Shown here: in pieces, positions 34,743-43,880 of the stretch | Position numbering within the stretch: position 1 is the stretch's first letter | Layout: every line of letters begins with the position of its first letter | NCBI GenBank assembly: GCA_964620045.1 | Contig: CAZUJL010000021.1 | Coordinates: 10,265-74,264, forward strand | Origin: VFKU01 sp964620045 | Lineage (GTDB): Bacteria > Hydrogenedentota > Hydrogenedentia > Hydrogenedentales > GCA-2746185 | Length of the DNA stretch: 64,000 nucleotides | Reading direction: 5' to 3' | Notes under the pieces: generated by a model | What the model was told of the DNA's origin: nothing | The model's database searches: none | Seen by the model: only the letters and a program-made list of their open reading frames with translations | Program-made: the position numbers and the translations under genes

Positions 34743-35416
34743 AGTTCCAGCGTGCCCGCCTTCGCAATTTTGGCGCGCGCGATAATTTTCTGCTTCGTGC
34801 CGAGAATCACCTCGCGCGACGATCGCGTGATCAGCGCCACCAGCGCGCGCGTTTCGTCGTCCAGCGCCGCGCGCGGCACGACCTTGCTCACCAGCCGCAG
34901 CGCGAGCGCTTCATCCGCCTTCACTTCGCGACCCGTGAGGCACAACTCGCGCGCGGCCGCGCCGCCGACCAGATCGTGCAGCAGCGAATAAATCACCGGA
35001 CCAAACGTGACTTCCGGATGACTAAACTTCGCATTCTCCGACGCGACCCGGATATCGCACATCGTCGCGAGGTCGAAGCCGCCGGCAATCGCCGCGCCGT
35101 TCACCGCCGCGATCAACGGCAATGGAAAGTTGACGCAGGTCTGGTGAAACCGATCGCTGGACGCCCACAGCTTCTTGTGAAACGCCGGGTCCTGCGCCGC
35201 CGTCTGAAATTCGCTCAGATCGAAACCCGCCGAGAAAACGTCGCCCGCGCCGGTGATGATGACGGCCTTCACACCGCCGTTTTGCGCGATCGCGTCCAGC
35301 GCATCGCTGACCTCGTCGCGCAGCGCGATCGACAGCGCGTTTTTCTTCGGCGCGCGGTTCAGCGTAATCGTGACAACGGCGTCAACGGGATCGGATACCA
35401 GGATATGTTCGGGCAC
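34739..35416 (-). CDS. Short enoyl-CoA hydratase/isomerase
   Basis: 225 residues, about 30 shorter than classic crotonases. VTITLNRAPKKNALS, oxyanion loop DVFSAGFDLSEF and second loop AAIAGGFDLATMCD are present; the usual first catalytic Glu position is Asp here and the second is in HPEVTFGPVIYS without clear Glu. This suggests an isomerase or a different CoA-thioester reaction. Coupled to the glycosyltransferase. Confidence 0.88.
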   Translation of the reverse strand: MPEHILVSDPVDAVVTITLNRAPKKNALSIALRDEVSDALDAIAQNGGVKAVIITGAGDVFSAGFDLSEFQTAAQDPAFHKKLWASSDRFHQTCVNFPLPLIAAVNGAAIAGGFDLATMCDIRVASENAKFSHPEVTFGPVIYSLLHDLVGGAAARELCLTGREVKADEALALRLVSKVVPRAALDDETRALVALITRSSREVILGTKQKIIARAKIAKAGTLEL

Positions 35417-35523
35417 GGGAGCGTCCTCCGGGGCAAAACCCTACCACGCCGCCGCACCGAAATTGACTCCCGACGCGCGCGTTTAGTAGGCTACGCGCCG
35501 GGTTTTTCCAGCCCCGCTCACGT

Positions 35524-35610
35524 GCCCGAGTGGTGAAACTGGCAGACACGCATGATTCAGGGTCATGTGCGGGCAACCGCATGGAGGTTCAAGTCCTCTC
35601 TCGGGCACCA
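35524..35610 (+). tRNA. tRNA-Leu (anticodon CAG)
   Basis: Class II tRNA of 87 nt. Acceptor stem GCCCGAG/CTCGGGC, anticodon arm CATGA-TTCAGGG-TCATG with CAG at loop positions 3-5, a long variable arm, T-arm with TTCAAGT, and a genome-encoded CCA end (35608-35610). Reads CUG codons, which suits this high-GC genome. Confidence 0.96.
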
Positions 35611-35830
35611 TTTCACACTCACCGAATTGCCAGTTTTTGCTGGGCTTTGCGCAAAACCCCGGCTCCCCTAACAACACGCGTTTCACGTATCGCACTTACT
35701 CGCTCTGAAACCGTTCGTCCCTGACACAGTGCGACCACTACGCCTTATCTTGATATCGCAGGTAGTCGTCATAGAAGAATACAGAGTCCTACCAAGAGAA
35801 GATTGTCAGCGAAACGGAGGCCATGCTGTC

Positions 35831-36481
35831 GTGAGCAAAAACCAGTTCGCAGTTCTTTTTTCGACAATAATTATTGGTTTTGCATCAGTGTGCGCCACTG
35901 TGTATTTGGTACGGCCCATTTCTGACGAGGAGCGAACTGCACGTGAGGAGCGGAAAAAAAATAAAGCTATAGTTAAAGAGTTTCATGCGTTCATGAGCGG
36001 CCGGAAAAGTTGGTCTGAGATTAGTGACGGCCTATATGGAAATCTCTCGAACGAAGAACTGCTTGGTTCAAGTTCGGTGCCCGTCCATGAAGCACTAACC
36101 AAGATGGAAGAATTAGGAGCCCATCTGAATCTTTTTGCTAAGCTCAATGGAAAGTTTCCCGAAAATGACGACGACCTTTTGAACACCTTTCATGACGCCC
36201 CAAAATTCTTAGTTGATAGTTGGGGTCAGCCAATCAAGTGGCGCATAAGCCTGAATCAGCCCGACAAGTCCAGTTTTATAACCTGTAGTCGGCCTGGACT
36301 AGAGCGACCGGGCGGATTCGATCTAGTTCTTGTTGGGGTAGCTTGCTCACAGAGACAAGCGCTTATTTGGCAACCGACCGTGGGAACTTTTATCGCTGAT
36401 TGCGATGAGGGGATGGCACTCCCGCTCGCGGCTTCCCAAGCGATGAGAAGGGTGCGCGAGGAAGCAAAAAAGTCGAAATGA
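35831..36481 (+). CDS. Membrane-anchored protein with pseudopilin-like C-terminus
   Basis: 216 residues from a GTG with GGAGG ten bases upstream. One N-terminal helix (FAVLFSTIIIGFASVCATVYLV) then a soluble part. The C-terminal half (LLNTFHDAPKFLVDSWGQPIKW...GGFDLVLVG) recalls the end domain of type II secretion protein G (DPWGxPYxY...DLxSLG). It lacks the GFTLxE prepilin start. Base composition is clearly AT-richer than both neighbours. It lies 220 nt after the tRNA-Leu. Real gene likely, function unknown. Confidence 0.65.
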   Translation: MSKNQFAVLFSTIIIGFASVCATVYLVRPISDEERTAREERKKNKAIVKEFHAFMSGRKSWSEISDGLYGNLSNEELLGSSSVPVHEALTKMEELGAHLNLFAKLNGKFPENDDDLLNTFHDAPKFLVDSWGQPIKWRISLNQPDKSSFITCSRPGLERPGGFDLVLVGVACSQRQALIWQPTVGTFIADCDEGMALPLAASQAMRRVREEAKKSK

Positions 36482-36641
36482 AGTGGTGTAGACACGCCAA
36501 TTGGTCCTGCCTTCGGCATACAACAGTCATAGATTCCGCCAACAAAGCACGCAAACGGGACAGGAATCAGAATTTCGGCTTACAATCGGTCGAGAGCAGT
36601 TCCGCGTTGCCATCGTAACTTTTTTGAGCTAGGCTCCCCGG

Positions 36642-37709
36642 ATGACCAAAAGCGACACGACCGCGCCCGTCCGCGCCGGGGAGCAACTCGACCTCGCGCG
36701 CCTTGAGAATTTCCTGTCCGGCAAACTGCCCGGCGCCAAGCCTCCGCTCACGCTCGAACAGTTCCCCGGCGGCCACTCGAACCTGACCTATCTGCTGCGC
36801 GCGGGCAACAAAGAGTATGTGTTGCGCCGCCCGCCGCACGGCACGAAGGTCGCCTCGGCGCACGACATGGGCCGCGAGTTCCGCGTGTTGTCGAAACTGC
36901 ACCGCGCGTTTCACAAGGCACCGGAGCCGGTGCTGTTCTGCGATGACCCCGCCGTGCTCGGCGCGCCGTTCTATCTGATGAAGCGCATCCCGGGCGTGAT
37001 CTATCGCGCGAAAAAGCCGGCGGACTATGCGCTGACGCCGCACCGCGTGCGCGACGTATGCTACGAGTTCATCGAGACGCTCGCCGAACTGCACAACGTC
37101 GACTACAAAGCGACAGGCCTCGAAGAACTGTACAAAGGCCCCGGCTACCTCGAGCGCCAACTCGCCGGCTGGGAGAAGCGCTGGGCCGGCGCGCAGACGG
37201 GGCCAAATCCCGCAATGGAGCGCGCGCAAGCGTGGCTGCGGGAACGCAAGCCCGCCGCGGACTATAACGCGCGGCTGATTCACAACGACTTTAAGTTCGA
37301 CAATCTGGTCTACGACACGGCCACCGGCACCAAGCTCGTCGGCGTGCTCGATTGGGAAATGGCCACGATCGGCGATCCGCTCTCGGACTTCGCCGTGATG
37401 CTGACCACGTGGCTCGACAAGCGCGACGACCGGACCAGCAGCGTGTCCGCGTGTTTCCTGTGCAATGAAACCGGCGCACTGACGCGCGAGGAAATCATCC
37501 GCGTCTATGCCCGCCGCACGGGCTTCGACCTGACGAATCTGCTGTGGTACTACGTGCTCGCGCTGTACAAGGGCGCCGTGATCATCCAGCAGATTTACTA
37601 CCGCTACCACCACGGCCTCACCAAGGACGAACGCTTCGCGCGGCTCGGTGACATTGCGTACGCGCTCGCACAGCGCGCCATCCAGGCGATCGATTCCGGC
37701 AAGGTCTAA
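36642..37709 (+). CDS. APH-family phosphotransferase (ACAD10 N-terminal-like)
   Basis: 355 residues. LPGAKPPLTLEQFPGGHSNLTYLL and EYVLRRPPHGTKVASAHDMGREF form the nucleotide lobe, RLIHNDFKFDNLVYD is the H-x-D-x4-N catalytic loop and GVLDWEMATIGDPLSDFA the metal site. Close in style to the kinase domain of ACAD10-type proteins that phosphorylate hydroxyacyl-CoA before dehydration. The window's crotonases and acyl-CoA dehydrogenase give it a plausible 4-hydroxy-acid catabolism role; other small-molecule kinase roles are possible. Confidence 0.88.
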   Translation: MTKSDTTAPVRAGEQLDLARLENFLSGKLPGAKPPLTLEQFPGGHSNLTYLLRAGNKEYVLRRPPHGTKVASAHDMGREFRVLSKLHRAFHKAPEPVLFCDDPAVLGAPFYLMKRIPGVIYRAKKPADYALTPHRVRDVCYEFIETLAELHNVDYKATGLEELYKGPGYLERQLAGWEKRWAGAQTGPNPAMERAQAWLRERKPAADYNARLIHNDFKFDNLVYDTATGTKLVGVLDWEMATIGDPLSDFAVMLTTWLDKRDDRTSSVSACFLCNETGALTREEIIRVYARRTGFDLTNLLWYYVLALYKGAVIIQQIYYRYHHGLTKDERFARLGDIAYALAQRAIQAIDSGKV

Positions 37710-37714
37710 AAAGA

Positions 37715-37748
37715 AAAACGGTTGCGGATTTAAATCCGCAACCGTTTT
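37715..37748. terminator. Bidirectional terminator, perfect 34-bp palindrome
   Basis: AAAACGGTTGCGGATTT and its exact complement meet at 37731/37732. The ends are A4 on one side and T4 on the other, so each strand has a GC stem followed by T residues. It sits between the convergent phosphotransferase and DUF2911 genes. Confidence 0.93.
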
Positions 37749-37764
37749 CGATCCGAAATCTTAT

Positions 37765-38322
37765 TTACTTCGCCGCAGGCGCAGCGACCTTCACTTCAAA
37801 TCCGCAACTGATCTTTTCCCAGTGCAGATCGATTTTCACCGCGCCTTCGTCGGTGATGTCGTTGAACTCGATCGTGAAGCGCTCCGCATGCTCAGCCGCC
37901 TTCGGCGTGCCCTTCACGCGCAGCACATCGCTCTTGTCGTCGTAGTTCTCGGTGCCATGCGACATGAAGTCCTTGTTAAAAATAAAGGTCCACTCTTTTT
38001 CCGTCGCCAGCACGAGCAAGCCGTACGTGCCCGCCTTCAGCGCCTGGCCGTTCACCGTCACGTCGCTCTCAAACGTGATCGCCGTGCGCTCGTTCGCGCC
38101 CGCGCGCCACAGCTTGCCGTCATACGGCACCAGGTCCGTGCCCCACACCTGCCGCCCGCGCACGCCCGGCCGACTGTACTCGACCGAAATGAAGCTGCCG
38201 CCGACCTGTTGCTCCAGATGCTGCCACGGGCTCTTTTGCGCCTGATCCGGACGCTCGGCCGAAACCGGCAGCATCGCCGCCAGCGCCAACGCCATCCCCA
38301 ATACCACTGCGTACTTCTTCAT
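37765..38322 (-). CDS. DUF2911 family exported protein
   Basis: 185 residues with a signal peptide (MKKYAVVLGMALALAAMLPVSA). The DUF2911 core is clear: FISVEYSRPGVRGRQVWG, LVPYDGKLWRAGANERTAITF, GTYGLLVLATEKEWTFIFNKD. These proteins are widespread in Bacteroidota and planctomycete-like bacteria and have no known activity. Periplasmic or secreted. Ends at the shared palindromic terminator. Confidence 0.93.
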   Translation of the reverse strand: MKKYAVVLGMALALAAMLPVSAERPDQAQKSPWQHLEQQVGGSFISVEYSRPGVRGRQVWGTDLVPYDGKLWRAGANERTAITFESDVTVNGQALKAGTYGLLVLATEKEWTFIFNKDFMSHGTENYDDKSDVLRVKGTPKAAEHAERFTIEFNDITDEGAVKIDLHWEKISCGFEVKVAAPAAK

Positions 38323-38340
38323 GGTCGTTCTCCTGAATGG

Positions 38341-39249
38341 TTACTTCGCATGAATCCACGATTCGTCCGCCGTGTACCCTAACATACGCAGCAAGGGCCC
38401 GGCGATGTTCTCCACGACCGGCCGCTCACGTTCCGGCAGATCTTTCTTCCACCGATCCAGCGATCCGCGCTCGATCGGACGGTCCGCATTTGGATTGTTC
38501 AGCTTCGACCCGATCAGCTTTGCGCTGCGCGTGATGATTTTTGTGTCCAGCATACGCGGATCGAAGTCTTCTCTTAAAAACCCGCACACGCGCCGGAGTT
38601 CCTTTTCCGGATCGTCCAGGAACTGCTCATACTTCACTTCAAGGCAGCGTGGATGCTCCTTCAACGCCAACCCGCGCGACACATCGTCCAACCAGGTCTG
38701 CGCGCATCGGCCGATCGGATTGTTCGTTACCTTCGGCACGATCTTGCCGCCGCGAATCCGCTCCTTGCGATGGTTGCGCAGCGAACACGCCACGTCGCGG
38801 CCGTCGCGAATCACGTGGATGAATTTTCCGTTCGGATACCACGTCAGCAGTTTCGGCAGCACGCGCACGTTGTTCGGGGTCTTGTCTGCCCAGCGTTGCT
38901 TGCTATCCGGCGCGAGCAGATAACGCTTGAAGAATTCGTGCGCGAACGCGACGAGGTGCGAAGACTTCGCCGCGAGTTCATCCAACTCCGCGCGCGGAAT
39001 CTCCCAGCTCACGCCCAGCATGCGCGTGTGAAACGGTACGCCGAACAGCGAGGTCTCGGGCCCGCACCCGATCCGCGGATGACGATCGAGCACGCTCTTG
39101 AACAGTGTCGTGCCGCTGCGCGGGCAGCCGCCGATGAAAATGGCCGGCTCGGCGTTGCGCACGCCGAGGTCATAAAACCCGCGCGCCTGCAGCGCCCGCT
39201 CCAGCCGCGCCCGATTCCATTGCTTAATCAATGAGATTCCCCGCTTCAT
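38341..39249 (-). CDS. Sulfotransferase family protein
   Basis: 302 residues. PAPS-binding P-loop FIGGCPRSGTTLFKSVLDRHP near residue 38, 3'-phosphate loop KFIHVIRDGRDVACSL near 145, and YEQFLDDPEKELRRVCGFL. Transfers sulfate from PAPS to a sugar, lipid or protein. The gene lies 18 nt upstream of the DUF2911 start on the same strand. Acceptor unknown; cell-envelope glycan is plausible given the neighbourhood. Confidence 0.92.
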   Translation of the reverse strand: MKRGISLIKQWNRARLERALQARGFYDLGVRNAEPAIFIGGCPRSGTTLFKSVLDRHPRIGCGPETSLFGVPFHTRMLGVSWEIPRAELDELAAKSSHLVAFAHEFFKRYLLAPDSKQRWADKTPNNVRVLPKLLTWYPNGKFIHVIRDGRDVACSLRNHRKERIRGGKIVPKVTNNPIGRCAQTWLDDVSRGLALKEHPRCLEVKYEQFLDDPEKELRRVCGFLREDFDPRMLDTKIITRSAKLIGSKLNNPNADRPIERGSLDRWKKDLPERERPVVENIAGPLLRMLGYTADESWIHAK

Positions 39250-39416
39250 TCCGTGGCGAATGTAACCGAATCGCAGTGTAATTCACCACGATCTCAAGAC
39301 CGTCACACTCTCAATAATTTCCATAACCATTAACAAATAAAGGAGTTACAACTTTATCGATTCTCGGCACGCGCATTGCCATTATCTGTGCCATAGTGAA
39401 CCGAGGGCAGAAGATC

Positions 39417-39809
39417 ATGGAACGCGAAAAACATATCCGAATCTTGGCGTGGCTGTACATCGTCCGCGGCGTGCTCATGCTGCTTGGCGCGATTTGCGTC
39501 ATCATTGCATGCACCTTCGGCGGCCTGTTTTCGGGCAACATTTCCGACACGCTGATTACCCCGCTGATCGGCGTGGCCGTTGCCTTCGGCATTTTCATTC
39601 TCTCCATGCCAACGTTCCTTACCGGCATGGGTCTGCTCGACGGCAAGGGCTGGGCACGCGTGCTCGCGATGATCATCGGCGCGCTGAACTTCTTCAGCAT
39701 CCCCCTCGGCACCGCGCTGTGCATCTACACCTTCTGGGTACTGTGGGGTCGCGACGCGGACCCGCACTTCGAAGGACGGTACGCCACCGACCACGATCGG
39801 CGCTACTAA
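39417..39809 (+). CDS. Small integral membrane protein, tandem copy 1
   Basis: 130 residues; the ATG was preferred over an upstream GTG because MEREKHIRILAWLYI then aligns with the start of the next gene. About four helices: 14-34, 47-66, 70-90 region and the C-terminal LGTALCIYTFWVLW. Ends with DPHFEGRY. Family resembles small DUF-type membrane proteins with a conserved G-W-A-R turn (KGWARVLAMI). Function unknown. Confidence 0.8.
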   Translation: MEREKHIRILAWLYIVRGVLMLLGAICVIIACTFGGLFSGNISDTLITPLIGVAVAFGIFILSMPTFLTGMGLLDGKGWARVLAMIIGALNFFSIPLGTALCIYTFWVLWGRDADPHFEGRYATDHDRRY

Positions 39810-39830
39810 CCCGCGCAAGGACCCGGTCGC

Positions 39831-40253
39831 ATGAATCACGAACGGCACATTCACCTGATCGCGTGGTTCCACATCATCGTGGGAATGTTGTCGCTGATCA
39901 TTCTCGTCATTGTGCTGATGTTCGGCACGGCGATTGGCTTGGCCGGGCTGACGGCAATCCACGACAGCCCGACGTCGAAGACGTTGCCCATCGCCGGGTT
40001 CTTTTCCATCTTCTATATGATCTTCTTGTTTTGCCTGGCGATCAGCGCCGTGCCCGATCTGCTCGTGGGCTGGGGCCTGCTCAACCGCAAAACATGGGCG
40101 CGCTACCTCGGCATCATTCTGTCGATGATTTCGCTCTTCAACTTCCCCGTCGGCACGATGCTGGGGCTCTACACCATCTGGGCGCTGTGGAGCCGCGACG
40201 CGAACCCGTACTTCGAGCGCCGCTACCTCGTGGACTACGAATACGCGCGCTAG
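39831..40253 (+). CDS. Small integral membrane protein, tandem copy 2
   Basis: 140 residues, a clear paralogue of the preceding gene: same start (MNHERHIHLIAWFHI), same central GLLNRKTWARYLGIIL block, same end (GLYTIWALWSRDANPYFERRY). Four predicted helices. Two copies 21 nt apart indicate a local duplication and probable heterodimer or redundant function. Its last four bases overlap the convergent acyl-CoA dehydrogenase stop. Confidence 0.82.
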   Translation: MNHERHIHLIAWFHIIVGMLSLIILVIVLMFGTAIGLAGLTAIHDSPTSKTLPIAGFFSIFYMIFLFCLAISAVPDLLVGWGLLNRKTWARYLGIILSMISLFNFPVGTMLGLYTIWALWSRDANPYFERRYLVDYEYAR

Positions 40254-42043
40254 TTCCGGAATTCCGGCAGCGCGCCCTTTGATTCCACAATCGCCTTCGC
40301 CACTTCCGTGCGCAGGTCCATGCGCTTGGTCGCCAGCGGCAGCCACGCGCGCAGCACGCCAAGCTGCTTGCGCAGTTCATCGCCGTTCCACAGGCTGGCC
40401 GCGATTTCCGTGGCTTCCTGGCGGATGCGATCGGTCGAATACTCAAAGTAGAGCCGCGTCAGCGATTCCGGCAGCTTCGTCGCGTCCGCGCCGTGGCGCT
40501 TCTGCAACTTGATCGTGCGCAGCACGGCGCTCTCGGTCGCAAGCACTTCAATCGCGATGTCCGCCAGGCTGCCGAGGTACTGCTGGTTTGCGTTGTCGAG
40601 CAGCGGCTCGTAGCCCACCACGCTCAGGCATTTGCCCGCGAGGTACACGAAAATTTTCTTCAGGTCCTCGACCTGCTCGCGCATGCCGTCGAGCGTATCC
40701 GGCCGACCTTCGTTGCTGTCCGCGCGGTCCGGGATCTCCAGCGAGCGAATCGCGTCGCCGAGCCCCAGTTCCTTTTTCGAGGCCTTGCGCAGCAGCGTTT
40801 TCAGCGAGCTGAGCCGGCAAATCTCGCTCGTGCCCTCGTAGATGCGCGTGATGCGCCAGTCGCGGTACATGCGCGCGGGCGCGTATTCCTCGCTATAGCC
40901 GTAGCCGCCGTGGATTTGCAGCGTGTCGTCCACAAGCTTGTTCACCATCTCCGATCCGTGCACCTTGGACAGCGCGCACTCGATCGCGAATTCACCGAGC
41001 ACTTCGAGCCGCGCGTCGATCGATTTGCGCGACGCCTCGTCCATGCCTTCGAGCGTCTGGTACACCAGCCCCGCGGTGCGGTAGGCCATCGATTGCGTCG
41101 CATACAGCCGCGCGGTCATCTCGGCCAGCTTGGTCTGAATCAGGCCGAACGCCGCGAGCGGCTGGCCGAATTGCGTGCGTTCCGCCGCGTATTGCGCGGC
41201 CACGCCGAGCGCCTTCTTGCCGCCGCCGACGCAGTTCGTCGCCATTTTCAGGCGGCCGAGATTCAGCGTGCACATGGCCACCTTGTGGCCCTTGCCGATC
41301 TCGCCGAGCACGTTCTCGACCGGAATCTTCACGTTCTCGAGCATCAACGCGCACACGCTCGATCCGTTTAGCCCGAGCAGCTTTTCGTTCGGCATCACGG
41401 TGAGCCCCGGCGAGTTGCGTTCCATCAGAAACGCCGTAAACTGCGCGCCGTCGACCTTGGCGAACAGAATGAAAATATCCGCCCAACCGGAGTTCGTGAT
41501 CCACTGCTTCGAGCCGTTCACGATGTAATGCTTGCCGTCGTCGCTCAGCGTCGCCGTCGTGCGGATGTTCATCGCGTCCGACCCGGAGCTCGGCTCGGTG
41601 AGCGCGAAGCACGCCATCATCTCGCCGTGCATGAGCTTGTCGAGGTACTTATCGACCTGCGCCTGTGTGCCGAAGTTAATCAGCGGCAGCGAACCGATGC
41701 CCTGGTGCGCGAACACGGTGCTGGCGAGGCCGCCGAGATATGAGCGCGATTCCATCATGCCCGCGATGCCGAGCACGCTCAGCCCGAGACCGCCGTATTC
41801 TTCCGGCACTTCGGCCATGTAAATGCCAAGGTCCGCGGCCTTCTTGAACAGCTTGCGGATCGTCGCCTCGTCGCGCGCATCCACTTTCGCGGCGACCGGC
41901 ATCACGTCCTTGTCGGCGAAATCGCGGATGGCCTTCAGCATCATCCGCTGCTCGTCGTCCATGTCTTCCGGCGTCAACACCTCCTCGGGATCCGTCTCCT
42001 CAAGAAGATAACTCGCGCCGCGATGTTGATAAGCAATGCTCAT
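40250..42043 (-). CDS. Acyl-CoA dehydrogenase
   Basis: 597 residues, the long form with an extra C-terminal region. CFALTEPSSGSDAMNI and WITNSGWADIF are FAD/substrate motifs; NLGRLKMATNCVGGGKKALG, IHGGYGYSEEYAPARMYRDWRITRIYEGTSEI carries the catalytic-Glu/FAD block. Residues about 440-597 form an added helical domain. Similar long dehydrogenases act on long-chain acyl-CoA. Downstream of a crotonase and GDPD on the same strand. Confidence 0.95.
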   Translation of the reverse strand: MSIAYQHRGASYLLEETDPEEVLTPEDMDDEQRMMLKAIRDFADKDVMPVAAKVDARDEATIRKLFKKAADLGIYMAEVPEEYGGLGLSVLGIAGMMESRSYLGGLASTVFAHQGIGSLPLINFGTQAQVDKYLDKLMHGEMMACFALTEPSSGSDAMNIRTTATLSDDGKHYIVNGSKQWITNSGWADIFILFAKVDGAQFTAFLMERNSPGLTVMPNEKLLGLNGSSVCALMLENVKIPVENVLGEIGKGHKVAMCTLNLGRLKMATNCVGGGKKALGVAAQYAAERTQFGQPLAAFGLIQTKLAEMTARLYATQSMAYRTAGLVYQTLEGMDEASRKSIDARLEVLGEFAIECALSKVHGSEMVNKLVDDTLQIHGGYGYSEEYAPARMYRDWRITRIYEGTSEICRLSSLKTLLRKASKKELGLGDAIRSLEIPDRADSNEGRPDTLDGMREQVEDLKKIFVYLAGKCLSVVGYEPLLDNANQQYLGSLADIAIEVLATESAVLRTIKLQKRHGADATKLPESLTRLYFEYSTDRIRQEATEIAASLWNGDELRKQLGVLRAWLPLATKRMDLRTEVAKAIVESKGALPEFRN

Positions 42044-42057
42044 GTCCGCCTCCACAC

Positions 42058-42110
42058 TCTCACTATCATCGTTATCGTGCTCGTTATCGTTACCGTGCTC
42101 GTGCTCGGCC
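42058..42110. repeat. Low-complexity CGTTATCGT/GTGCTC tract
   Basis: Imperfect short-period repeat built from CATCGTTATCGTGCTC-like units between the dehydrogenase and crotonase genes. Such tracts expand and contract by slippage. It lies in the 112-nt gap and may sit in the dehydrogenase's 5' leader. Confidence 0.65.
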
Positions 42111-42155
42111 CTTGACCTCGTCCTTCCCCAACCACCAGCCACGAACCACTCGCCA

Positions 42156-42932
42156 CTATTTCTTAAACCCAGCCAACCGCTCGTTCGTATCGCTAATCTC
42201 GAATTCGGTCTCTTCTTCGAATTCGATCGCTTTCTTCTCGTCGCGCCGCGCGCCCTTGTTGTAGAGCGCCTTGTACGCCGCAATCGCGCCGCGGCTGTTC
42301 TTCAGCATCACGTCCGCCAGTTCGCGCACGGCCGCATCGAGTTCCGCGAGCGGCACCGCCTTGTTCGCCAGGCCCCACGCCGCCGCTTCGACACCCGTAA
42401 AGGTGCGCGCCGTGAACGACAACTCCCGTGCGCGGCGATGCCCCACCGCCGCCGGCAGGCGCGCGCTCATGCCCCAGCTCGGCCGCAGGCCCCACTTCGT
42501 GTGCGTGTCGCCCAGCTTCGCCTCTTCCGCGCAGACCACTAAGTCACATGCGAGCGCCAGTTCGAGCGCCCCGGTGTAGCAATGGCCGTTGATCTTCGCG
42601 ACGACAGGTTTCGACACCATCTGGATCGTGTGAATCAGTTCGCGCGCGGGCGCATCGAGGTAATCGCCGACGCCGCCCTTCTCCAGCAGCCGCCCGCCGA
42701 GCTCCGTCAGATCCACGCCCGCCGAGAACGCGCGGCCCGCGCCGGTCAGCACGATTACGCCGACGCTCTTGTCCTTTTCCGCCGCCATCACCGCCTTCGC
42801 GGCTTCTTTCAGCATCGCGCGCGTGATCGCGTTCAGTTTCTCCGGCCGGTTCAGCGAAATCGTCGCGACGCCGTCGGTCGTGTCGACCGCGATGCTGCTG
42901 TACACGCCGTTCTCTTTGTCTTTTTTACCCAT
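42156..42932 (-). CDS. Enoyl-CoA hydratase/isomerase family protein
   Basis: 258 residues. ATISLNRPEKLNAIT, oxyanion loop RAFSAGVDLTEL, second loop INGHCYTGALELALACD with Glu in the first catalytic position; the second Glu position is replaced (KWGLRPSWG), again as in isomerase-like members. Placed between a GDPD and an acyl-CoA dehydrogenase, 18 nt after the former. Probably part of acyl-CoA breakdown. Confidence 0.92.
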   Translation of the reverse strand: MGKKDKENGVYSSIAVDTTDGVATISLNRPEKLNAITRAMLKEAAKAVMAAEKDKSVGVIVLTGAGRAFSAGVDLTELGGRLLEKGGVGDYLDAPARELIHTIQMVSKPVVAKINGHCYTGALELALACDLVVCAEEAKLGDTHTKWGLRPSWGMSARLPAAVGHRRARELSFTARTFTGVEAAAWGLANKAVPLAELDAAVRELADVMLKNSRGAIAAYKALYNKGARRDEKKAIEFEEETEFEISDTNERLAGFKK

Positions 42933-42950
42933 GCGCGTGCCCTCGTGTGC

Positions 42951-43880
42951 TTATTTCGATCGGACCACAGCCACGCCGCGATCCGTATGATCGGTGAAAA
43001 ATCCGTCGATGCCGTATTTGTCGAGGAATTGCCGCAGCTCTTCCTCGTAGCTCGCGTATTTCGCCTTGTTGTAGTCATCCACGCGGAAGGTATACGGATG
43101 CACCTTCAGGTTGCGCGCATGCGCACGCTCGACCAGTGACGGGTCCTTTTCGATCAGATTGCGATCCGGACCGATGCCGTTCGCCACCTTGGCGACCTCG
43201 TCCAGCCCTGCATCCGTCAAATACTCCTGCTGCTCGCGTCCGCCCGCGATCAAATAAATCTGCGGCAGTTTGCTGCCCAGTTCGCGCAATTTCTTGAGCG
43301 GCTCCAGCTCAAAGCACTGCACAAACACCTTCGAATCCGCCGCGGTGTATCCATACTTCGCGAGCATATCCAGCGCCGCCTGTTCCATCGGCAATCCGCG
43401 CTTCGCATGCCACGCCGGCGCCTTCAGCTCCGGATAAATCCCCACCTGCCGGCCCGTCGTCTTGTTCAGCCCCTGCACCAACTGGATCATTTCCTCGAAG
43501 GTCGGCACTTCAAACGCCGTGACCTCCTGCGGAAACCGGTTCTTCAGCCGCTCGTGCGCGCGCAGCGTGCGCACCTCGGCCAGCGTAAAGTCCGCGGGAT
43601 ACCAGTGCCCGTCCGCGCCCTTGCGCTCCGGGAACTTCTGCTCCACGTCCGTCGTCAGTTCGAGATGGATGTCGTGCATGCAGATGAACACGCCGTCCTT
43701 CGTCAGCACGAGATCCGGCTCGACGTAGTCCGCGCCCATCGCATACGCCATCGCGTACGCTTCCAGCGTGTGCTCCGGCAAATACCCGCTCGCGCCGCGG
43801 TGCGCAATCACAATCGGCTGCGCCGCCGCCACTCCCGAAATAAGAGTCATCATCGACACCCAAATCCATGCCATTCGCAT
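42951..43880 (-). CDS. Glycerophosphodiester phosphodiesterase, exported (GlpQ-like)
   Basis: 309 residues with a signal peptide ending GVAAAQ. VIAHRGASGYLPEHTLEAY contains the catalytic His-Arg and Glu; DYVEPDLVLTKDGVFICMHD supplies the metal Asp/Glu and the second His. HPYTFRVDDYN near the C-terminus follows GlpQ. Hydrolyses glycerophosphodiesters in the periplasm to glycerol-3-phosphate. A second GDPD paralogue lies at 61.8-62.7 kb. Confidence 0.94.
   Translation of the reverse strand: MRMAWIWVSMMTLISGVAAAQPIVIAHRGASGYLPEHTLEAYAMAYAMGADYVEPDLVLTKDGVFICMHDIHLELTTDVEQKFPERKGADGHWYPADFTLAEVRTLRAHERLKNRFPQEVTAFEVPTFEEMIQLVQGLNKTTGRQVGIYPELKAPAWHAKRGLPMEQAALDMLAKYGYTAADSKVFVQCFELEPLKKLRELGSKLPQIYLIAGGREQQEYLTDAGLDEVAKVANGIGPDRNLIEKDPSLVERAHARNLKVHPYTFRVDDYNKAKYASYEEELRQFLDKYGIDGFFTDHTDRGVAVVRSK

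Noticed and set aside
35483..35695. Minus-strand frame containing the MVPERGLEPP peptide
   Set aside because: This is the well-known spurious translation of the antisense of a leucine tRNA; it covers the tRNA-Leu exactly.
40250..42283. 677-residue acyl-CoA dehydrogenase
   Set aside because: The added 80 residues come from the low-complexity tract and the neighbouring crotonase end; the family N-terminus begins at 42043.
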